Of a DNA stretch of 7,970 bases, positions 1 through 4,355 are shown one piece after another (position 1 is the stretch's first letter; each line of letters begins with the position of its first letter). The DNA comes from Rickettsiales bacterium (GTDB lineage Bacteria; Pseudomonadota; Alphaproteobacteria; Rickettsiales; UBA1997). The stretch lies in assembly GCA_947455845.1 (NCBI GenBank), contig CANGQE010000052.1:1-7970 (forward strand), read 5' to 3'. The position numbers were made by a program, and so were the translations under genes. A model generated the notes under the pieces. The model searched no databases, was not told the DNA's origin, and saw only the letters and a program-made list of their open reading frames with translations.

Positions 1-118
1 CTCTCTCATTGTTCTTACGGGCACTTAGTGTTACCAATTCTTTACGACGTGGTTGACGCGTGTAGGGAGAGGTGAGCGCTAAGTAAAATTTTGTCAGCGA
101 ATTAGCTAACAGTGTCTA
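1..118 (-). other. Possible coding fragment at the window edge
   Basis: On the minus strand one frame is open for about 38 codons, from a TAG near 117 to the window edge. It reads TLLANSLTKFYLALTSPYTR and then QPRRKELVTLSARKNNER. There is no ATG or GTG in it, only CTG and TTG codons. Plus-strand frame 1 is also open from the edge to a TGA at 73-75 and could be the end of a gene converging on recN. I recognise neither peptide. The stretch looks richer in G and C than the recN 3' end beside it. It could be a remnant, the edge of a repeat, or the tail of a neighbouring gene; sequence to the left would decide. Confidence 0.2.
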
Positions 119-122
119 ATCT

Positions 123-1814
123 TTATTCCTCACCAATCAACCGACCGGCCGCCGCCAAAGCTTCGTCACTTATTTTTTCTCCCGAGAGCATTCGGGCAAT
201 TTCTATCTGGCGGTTTTTTTCGCTTAATTTTTCAATCGCGGTTTTAATTTTTTTAGTGTCAGAAGTTTTGCTAATTTTAAAATGAATGTCAGCTTTGGCA
301 GCAATTTGAGGTTGGTGAGTTACGACTAGAATTTGTAAATTCTTTGAAAGAATTTTTAAGCGTTTGCCAACTGCGTCTGCCGTGCTGCCGCCGATTCCTG
401 TATCAATCTCGTCAAAGATCATTGTTGGCACTGATCTGACATCCATTAGCGCAACTTTTAAGGCGAGCATGAAACGCGAAAGTTCACCGCCGGAAGCGAT
501 TTTGGAAATGTCGTCGAAGTTGTTATTATTGATGGAAGCGGTGAAGCGGATTTTGTCGAAGCCTTTGGGTGAGGTGAGGATCTGTTCACTTGCTTCAACC
601 CTAGAAACATCAATCAAAAATCGACTATTTCCCATCTTCAAAAACTGCAATTCTTCTTCAACTTTCTTAGCCAAAACTAAGGCTGCTTTTTTACGCCGCT
701 CGCTTAACTCCACAGCAATTTTTTGATAATTTTTAAATAATTCTTCGCGTTTCTCTTCCAAATCCAAAGCCAAATATTCTTCACCAACAATCAATTTTAA
801 TTTTTCCCGCGATTGCAAAATAACCTCGGATAATTCTTCAATGCGCACATTAAATTTGCGCGCCAAACTGCGAATGAAAAATAATCTTTCTTCAATTTCA
901 GAAAGGTTGTCATCAGAATTTCTAATGTCTCGAATAATGCCATCAAAGCTTGATAATGCTGAATCTAATTCAATATTTTGTTGGTCAATTTTTTCGATTA
1001 GTTTTTCAAAATCATCTTTTCTGTCGGACAAAAAATTGTCAGTAATATTCTGATTTCGAATCAAAATTCTTTGCGACGAAATTAGCTGTGAATTTGCTTC
1101 GGTAAGATGAGATTTTAATTCAGATAAAAAATTTAGAATTTTTTCTTTGCCGATTATTTGATCTTTTTTGGACACTAGCTCATTTTCTTCATCAGGCTTG
1201 ATTGCTGCATTTTCAAGCTCTTGCACCACATGGGTGAGGTAATCTTTTTCTCTTTCAGCCTGATCTTTTTTGGCTTTTAATTCGGCAATTTTTTCTTCGA
1301 CTTCTTTTAATTCTTCGTAATTTTTTTTGAGATTTTTTAGTAGGTTTTGATTCTGTGCAAACTCATCTAAAATTTCGCCGTGAGCACTGGTATTAAGGAG
1401 CCCGCGCTGGTCATGCTGTCCGTGAATTTCCAGTAAAGATTCACCAATTTTTGCTAATAAATTTACGCCAATTGCGACATCATTAATAAAAACTTTGCTG
1501 CCGGAATTATCTTGGATTGATCGGCGAATGCGCAGCAGATGCTGGTTCTCAGTATCAAGCAAATCATTTTCTTGTAAAATTTTCTGACAATTTTGATTTT
1601 GCGAAATATCAAATTCCGCCAAAACCTGTGCCTTATTTTCCTCATTACCAATCAAGCGCAAATTAGAACGAAAGCCAATCGCCAACCCCAAAGCATCAAG
1701 CAAAATCGACTTTCCCGAACCGGTTTCACCCGTTAATACACAAAGCCCGCGGCTAAATTGGATTTCCGCTTTATCAATGAGAACGATGTTTTGGATGGAG
1801 AGGAAGTTGAGCAT
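123..1814 (-). CDS. recN: DNA repair protein RecN (SMC-like ATPase)
   Basis: RecN is a cytoplasmic SMC-like ATPase that binds DNA ends and acts with RecA in double-strand-break repair. The 563 residues match the family's usual length. Seen in order: Walker A GETGSGKS (29-36); an HGQHDQ Q-loop region (131-136); a long coiled coil rich in E, K, L and Q (about 155-390) interrupted by the hinge; the ABC signature SGGELS (441-446); Walker B TMIFDEID (464-471); and the switch histidine in VVTHQPQIA (H500). All ATPase elements are intact, so the gene should be functional. The N-terminus MLNFLSIQNIVLID is the usual RecN start, which supports this ATG. No Shine-Dalgarno is visible; the ATG lies four bases outside the arm of a large inverted repeat shared with the divergent HIT gene. 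No clear terminator is seen after the stop. The identification is secure. Confidence 0.97.
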   Translation of the reverse strand: MLNFLSIQNIVLIDKAEIQFSRGLCVLTGETGSGKSILLDALGLAIGFRSNLRLIGNEENKAQVLAEFDISQNQNCQKILQENDLLDTENQHLLRIRRSIQDNSGSKVFINDVAIGVNLLAKIGESLLEIHGQHDQRGLLNTSAHGEILDEFAQNQNLLKNLKKNYEELKEVEEKIAELKAKKDQAEREKDYLTHVVQELENAAIKPDEENELVSKKDQIIGKEKILNFLSELKSHLTEANSQLISSQRILIRNQNITDNFLSDRKDDFEKLIEKIDQQNIELDSALSSFDGIIRDIRNSDDNLSEIEERLFFIRSLARKFNVRIEELSEVILQSREKLKLIVGEEYLALDLEEKREELFKNYQKIAVELSERRKKAALVLAKKVEEELQFLKMGNSRFLIDVSRVEASEQILTSPKGFDKIRFTASINNNNFDDISKIASGGELSRFMLALKVALMDVRSVPTMIFDEIDTGIGGSTADAVGKRLKILSKNLQILVVTHQPQIAAKADIHFKISKTSDTKKIKTAIEKLSEKNRQIEIARMLSGEKISDEALAAAGRLIGEE

Positions 1815-1817
1815 TTA

Positions 1818-1989
1818 AGCAATTAACAATTAGCAATTAACAATTAGGGTTTGTTTTGCGCGATAGATCCTGAAACAAGTTCAGGATGACAGTAACTGGA
1901 GAATCTCCCCACGTCGTCATCCTGAACTTGTTTCAGGATCTATTCACAAATTCTATTCAAAAATTGTTAATTGCTAATTGTTAATTGCT
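1818..1989. repeat. Nested inverted repeat between recN and the HIT gene
   Basis: Three layers of dyad symmetry fill this gap. The outer arms 1818-1845 and 1962-1989 are perfect 28-bp reverse complements, and each is two tandem copies of a 14-bp unit (AATTGTTAATTGCT in the 1962-1989 orientation). The middle arms 1863-1890 and 1916-1943 are also 28-bp perfect reverse complements, and each is itself near-palindromic (CCTGAA-ACAAG-TTCAGG). At the centre, GGAGA-A-TCTCC (1898-1908) is a third small palindrome. The middle layer resembles repeats I recall as dispersed in alphaproteobacterial genomes. Both flanking genes start within a few bases of the outer arms (GCTTAAATG for recN, GCTAAATG for the HIT gene), so their leaders are almost identical. 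Any promoter for either gene must lie inside or overlap this structure. Confidence 0.93.
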
Positions 1990-1991
1990 AA

Positions 1992-2390
1992 ATGTTCACT
2001 CTCAATCCCAAGCTCGAAGCCGACACCTTTTTCATCTGCGATTTAAAAGTTTCCAGATTGCTTTTAATGAATGACTCTAACTATCCATGGCTGATTTTAG
2101 TGCCTCGGCAGGATGGTTTGGTTGAATTAACTGATTTAAATTTTGACGAGCAAAGTGAAATTCTACGCGAAATAAATTTGCTCGGAAAAATTCTTAAAGA
2201 AAGTTTCGCCGTCGAAAAATTAAATATCGGCGCACTGGGAAATGTAGTAAAACAACTTCACATTCACGTGATCGGTCGCTTCCAAAATGATGCTGCTTTT
2301 CCAAAACCGGTTTGGGGAGCTGTAGCTGCCAAGCCCTACACAGAGAACACAGCACAAGATTTAATTAAAAAAATAAAATCACTTTTGTAA
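1992..2390 (+). CDS. HIT (histidine triad) family protein
   Basis: A 132-residue protein of the histidine-triad superfamily, whose members hydrolyse or transfer nucleotidyl groups from substrates such as dinucleoside polyphosphates or AMP conjugates. The active-site motif is QLHIHVI (88-94), followed by GRFQNDAAFPKPVWG. Compared with the classical HxHxHxx motif the first histidine is Gln; H90, in the position of the catalytic middle histidine, and H92 are kept. This Q form with PVWG after it is, from family knowledge, usual for a proteobacterial subfamily, so it is not a sign of decay. The upstream core LLMNDSNYPWLILVPR (24-39) and the MFTLNPKLEADT start are also typical and support this ATG. 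No Shine-Dalgarno is visible. The gene overlaps sdhE by one base, so the two are likely co-transcribed. The physiological substrate cannot be read from the sequence. Confidence 0.92.
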   Translation: MFTLNPKLEADTFFICDLKVSRLLLMNDSNYPWLILVPRQDGLVELTDLNFDEQSEILREINLLGKILKESFAVEKLNIGALGNVVKQLHIHVIGRFQNDAAFPKPVWGAVAAKPYTENTAQDLIKKIKSLL

Positions 2391-2635
2391 TGGAAAAGCA
2401 ACTTTTACGTAAACAACTTTTTTACCGTTCAACCCATCGCGGCTGCAAAGAAACCGATTTTCTAATTGGTGAATTTGCTAAAGTTAAATTAGAGGAAATT
2501 TCCGATTTGGAATTATTTGGAAGATTTTTAGAAGAAGATGACTTGCAGATTTACGACTGGATTTTAGGGAAGGAGAAAGAGCCGCAATGTTACGAATTTC
2601 TTGTAAGTGACATTCAGAAGTTTCACAAAATTTAG
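2390..2635 (+). CDS. sdhE: FAD assembly factor SdhE (succinate dehydrogenase assembly factor 2)
   Basis: An 81-residue cytoplasmic protein of the SdhE/Sdh5 (DUF339) family, which promotes covalent attachment of FAD to the flavoprotein subunit of succinate dehydrogenase. The family signature RGxxE is present as RGCKE (17-21) in STHRGCKETDFLIGEF. The second conserved block, LEEDDLQIYDWILGKEKEP (47-65), matches the typical L-E-x-D-D-x-x-L-x-x-W-L pattern. Length is normal for the family. Its ATG shares the A of the upstream TAA (TAATG), a classic arrangement for translational coupling to the HIT gene, and no separate Shine-Dalgarno is seen. As I recall, alphaproteobacterial sdhE often sits between recG and mfd; here it follows a HIT gene, which fits a shuffled gene order. 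The stop TAG is followed by a short T run but no clear terminator stem. Confidence 0.9.
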   Translation: MEKQLLRKQLFYRSTHRGCKETDFLIGEFAKVKLEEISDLELFGRFLEEDDLQIYDWILGKEKEPQCYEFLVSDIQKFHKI

Positions 2636-2659
2636 TTTTTTTAAAGTAGGGCTGCTGTC

Positions 2660-2744
2660 GAAATTTGAGCCATTTTTTTACAAAAGTTGCCGCGGCGGCA
2701 ACTTTTGGACCTTGAAAACCCTCTTGGCTCTAAGCTCAAATTTC
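2660..2744. repeat. Nested palindrome downstream of sdhE
   Basis: The outer arms GAAATTTGAGC (2660-2670) and GCTCAAATTTC (2734-2744) are exact reverse complements. Inside is a strong 12-bp perfect hairpin, CAAAAGTTGCCG (2681-2692), loop CGG, CGGCAACTTTTG (2696-2707). A further GAGCCA/TGGCTC pair lies between the layers. The inner hairpin is not followed by a T run on either strand, so it is not a canonical intrinsic terminator, although it may attenuate transcription or protect the hit-sdhE mRNA end. The layered design resembles the recN-HIT gap and suggests a dispersed palindromic repeat. Confidence 0.75.
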
Positions 2745-2816
2745 AACTTGTTTTTAAATTGTGGTTTTTGGGGTTGTGGAATTAGATTTTTTTCACCCAT
2801 TTATTTACCATAAATC

Positions 2817-2831
2817 CCGCTGTTCGAGCGG
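2817..2831. repeat. Short hairpin, probable edge of a dispersed repeat
   Basis: CCGCT (2817-2821), loop GTTCG and AGCGG (2827-2831) form a 5-bp GC stem. It runs into GTTCGAGCGGAGTCGAGA, a string I recall as common in dispersed bacterial intergenic repeats. It directly abuts the left half of the interrupted palindromic element. Function is unknown. Confidence 0.4.
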
Positions 2832-2839
2832 AGTCGAGA

Positions 2840-2864
2840 CCTTGAGCTGGACGGGGTTTGTAAC
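2840..2864. repeat. Left half of a palindromic MITE-like element split by the IS
   Basis: GCTGGACGGGGTTTGTAACC (2846-2865) is the exact reverse complement of 4303-4322 on the far side of the insertion sequence. Its last base is also the first base of the IS. The outer CCTTGA is also shared if a 5-base insertion (CCTGC) in the right copy is allowed. Removing the IS and one copy of its target duplication joins GGACGGGGTTTGTAAC to CCCGACC and restores a hairpin, GGGGTT-TGT-AACCCC. The restored element would be about 150 bp and largely self-complementary. Confidence 0.8.
2856..2864. repeat. Left target-site duplication of the IS4-family element
   Basis: GTTTGTAAC lies directly outside the left terminal repeat and matches GTTTGCAAC at 4197-4205 at eight of nine positions. 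Nine bases is within the usual range for IS4-family elements. The sequence is itself a dyad (GTT-TGT-AAC). Confidence 0.8.
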
Positions 2865-2877
2865 CACTACTGTCCAA

Positions 2878-4068
2878 CTAAGAATCGAACAGACTGTAGG
2901 CCCCGTCAAACTCAGGTTCTTTATTTTTGTAATTTAGTTTGATGAAGTCTCTCAGGTTCTCAGTTCTCTCGAATAAAGAGAGGCTAAAGATCTGTGATAA
3001 AGTGTAGAGACTTTCATTAAGTTTTAACGTTTTTTTGATGATTGCGATTAGGAGATAAATCGAAATCGCGATCCAAATTTGCGTCTCAACTGCATTTCTT
3101 GAAGTACCAAAAAATGCTTTGATTCGCAGATGTTGTTTTATCCATTTGAAGAAGAGTTCAACTTGCCAACGTTGTTTGTAGAGCCTTGCTATTGTTAGCG
3201 CTGGAAGCTCAAAGTTGTTGGTAAGAAACTCTAAAGTTTTATTGCTCTCTTTATCGAAGAACTTAACTCTTCTCAATTGAGATGGGTAATCGGTGGCAGA
3301 TTTACTGTAAGTCATAACTACAGTCTGGTCACAGATCAAACCTTCTTCTTTATTAACTTTGTGCGAATAAAGACGTTTCCAACTAAGCCTCTTGCGCAAT
3401 CTAATCACAAAGAAAGCGCCGGATTTAGTGATGTTGTACAACCTGCTAAAATCGAAGTAACCTCGATCCATGAGATAAATAGCACCAGCTTGCCAAATCA
3501 TCTCATCCATGATTTGAAAGTCGGATCCTTTACCATCAGTTATGATGATGAAGGAAGGAATATTGCCTCGCAGATCAAGCAGAGTATGTAGCTTAATCGC
3601 AGATTTAGTACTCATGTACTTTGCCCAAGGGAAGAGTGATAGACATAGGTCTATCGTACTTGCATCAAGGGCGTAGAGTGAGTTGTTAATTTCAAAACCC
3701 AAATCTTTCTCAGCCAAAGAATCTGAGGAATAAAGTTGACTCGCTTTACGCATCAGAACTTTTGCAAAGTCAGAATAAATTTCGCAATTTCTGTTTTCGT
3801 TGGCATAAGCTAAAGTGCTCTTAGCCACGTTAGCACGAAAGCCGATGTGATAAAGTTTGTTCGACACGCTTCGAAGACAAGTCTCGATATCTCGCAGACT
3901 TTCTCTGGAAGTTAGTTGAGCAAAAGCCATACACAGAAACTGATCGTAACTGGAAAAACTTTGAGTTCGGTAATTACCGCCGTAACGTGACACGCATTGA
4001 TCGAACTCATGCTTTGGCATGAAGCTCAGAATGTGACTGAAAACAAATTTACCCGAATTGCGATTCAT
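2878..4068 (-). CDS. IS4-family DDE transposase
   Basis: A 396-residue transposase that cuts and rejoins the ends of its own insertion sequence. The N-terminal part (about 1-125; SHILSFMPKHEFDQCVSRYG and what follows) resembles the DUF4372-type DNA-binding region, and a DDE_Tnp_1-like RNase H fold follows. The catalytic triad appears as D135 (LYALDASTID), D201 (LMDRGYFD) and E304. The IS4-family signature Y-x2-R-x3-E-x6-K is exact: Y297, R300, E304, K311 in YKQRWQVELFFKWIK. No stop or frameshift interrupts the gene. The start is supported by a strong Shine-Dalgarno (AAGGAG) six bases upstream, which none of the host genes here has. The TAG stop falls inside the left terminal repeat. A hairpin overlapping the ribosome site may restrain expression. 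Confidence 0.95.
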   Translation of the reverse strand: MNRNSGKFVFSHILSFMPKHEFDQCVSRYGGNYRTQSFSSYDQFLCMAFAQLTSRESLRDIETCLRSVSNKLYHIGFRANVAKSTLAYANENRNCEIYSDFAKVLMRKASQLYSSDSLAEKDLGFEINNSLYALDASTIDLCLSLFPWAKYMSTKSAIKLHTLLDLRGNIPSFIIITDGKGSDFQIMDEMIWQAGAIYLMDRGYFDFSRLYNITKSGAFFVIRLRKRLSWKRLYSHKVNKEEGLICDQTVVMTYSKSATDYPSQLRRVKFFDKESNKTLEFLTNNFELPALTIARLYKQRWQVELFFKWIKQHLRIKAFFGTSRNAVETQIWIAISIYLLIAIIKKTLKLNESLYTLSQIFSLSLFERTENLRDFIKLNYKNKEPEFDGAYSLFDS

Positions 4069-4074
4069 GAATTT

Positions 4075-4091
4075 CTCCTTTTTTAAAAGGA
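4075..4091 (-). promoter_or_regulatory. Transposase ribosome binding site inside a hairpin
   Basis: On the minus strand AAGGAG (4080-4075) stands six bases before the transposase ATG. The overlapping stretch TCCTTTTAAAAAAGGA (4091-4076) can fold back on itself and hide most of this site. A further CTCCTT upstream (4158-4153) is fully complementary to AAGGAG. Inference: such pairing would keep transposase synthesis low, in line with the translational control known for IS10 and IS50 in the same broad family. Confidence 0.55.
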
Positions 4092-4196
4092 TAGTTCATA
4101 AATCATTTCTAGATCGAAAAAACTTTTTACCCCCAACTAAGCCTTGATTTATAAGGAGTTACGGGTTTTCTCTTGGCGCTTAGTTGGACAGTAGTG

Positions 4197-4205
4197 GTTT
4201 GCAAC
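4197..4205. repeat. Right target-site duplication of the IS4-family element
   Basis: GTTTGCAAC directly outside the right terminal repeat pairs with GTTTGTAAC at 2856-2864, differing at one position (C for T). The mismatch suggests the insertion is not brand new, or that the target varied. Confidence 0.8.
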
Positions 4206-4330
4206 CCCGACCCTACGTTTGTATCAAGCTAAAGCCAGAGCTAAGAATTGGTAAAAGAATAAGAACGAGTTTTTATTTGCTTTGACACAAACATGTGAAA
4301 GGGGTTACAAACCCCGTCCAGCGCAGGTCA
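4197..4330. repeat. Right part of the palindromic MITE-like element split by the IS
   Basis: This non-coding stretch continues the element whose first 25 bp lie at 2840-2864. Its right end (4303-4322) is an exact inverted copy of 2846-2865. The symmetry continues inward: GTTTGTATCAAGC (4217-4229) pairs with GCTTTGACACAAAC (4279-4292), allowing one mismatch and one gap. The right terminal palindrome GGGGTT-ACA-AACCCC (4301-4315) mirrors the one cut by the IS. No reading frame of note lies inside. Size and symmetry fit a non-autonomous mobile repeat or a REP/RPE-type palindrome. Confidence 0.75.
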
Positions 4331-4355
4331 AGGGGTCAGTACGACTTGAGAGTTT

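Larger units (their letters stand above)
2865..4196 (-). mobile_element. Complete IS4-family insertion sequence, 1332 bp
   Basis: The ends are 18-bp perfect inverted repeats: CACTACTGTCCAACTAAG (2865-2882) and its reverse complement (4179-4196). They are flanked by 9-bp direct repeats with one mismatch (2856-2864 and 4197-4205). A single intact transposase gene fills most of the element and its TAG stop lies inside the left terminal repeat. Size, 9-bp duplication and the YREK transposase motif all fit the IS4 family. A second copy of part of the end (CCAACTAAG, 4133-4141) lies just inside the right end and can pair with it. The target was an older palindromic repeat, struck at its symmetry centre. 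All visible parts needed for movement are intact. I do not assign a named element. Confidence 0.93.

Noticed and set aside
88..94. Loss of the first histidine of the HIT motif as a sign of decay (residue numbers of the HIT protein at 1992-2390)
   Set aside because: The Q-x-H-x-H form with a following PVWG is, from family knowledge, normal in this proteobacterial subfamily, and the middle histidine is kept.
364..1053. Plus-strand open frames inside recN
   Set aside because: They are antisense to a well-supported recN with intact ATPase motifs, and their translations show no recognisable domain.
1463..1651. 62-codon minus-strand frame inside recN
   Set aside because: It is an out-of-frame shadow of the recN coding sequence.
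1818..1989. CRISPR array
   Set aside because: The repeats are inverted and nested, not regularly spaced direct repeats with unique spacers, and no cas gene is present.
2681..2707. Intrinsic terminator for hit-sdhE
   Set aside because: The 12-bp stem is strong but neither strand has a T run directly after it, so a canonical terminator call is not supported.
2607..2813. 68-codon plus-strand frame after sdhE
   Set aside because: It overlaps the sdhE end and runs through the nested palindrome; its F-rich, low-complexity translation reflects non-coding AT-rich repeat sequence.
3277..3591. 104-codon plus-strand frame inside the transposase
   Set aside because: It is antisense to the intact transposase and has no recognisable features.
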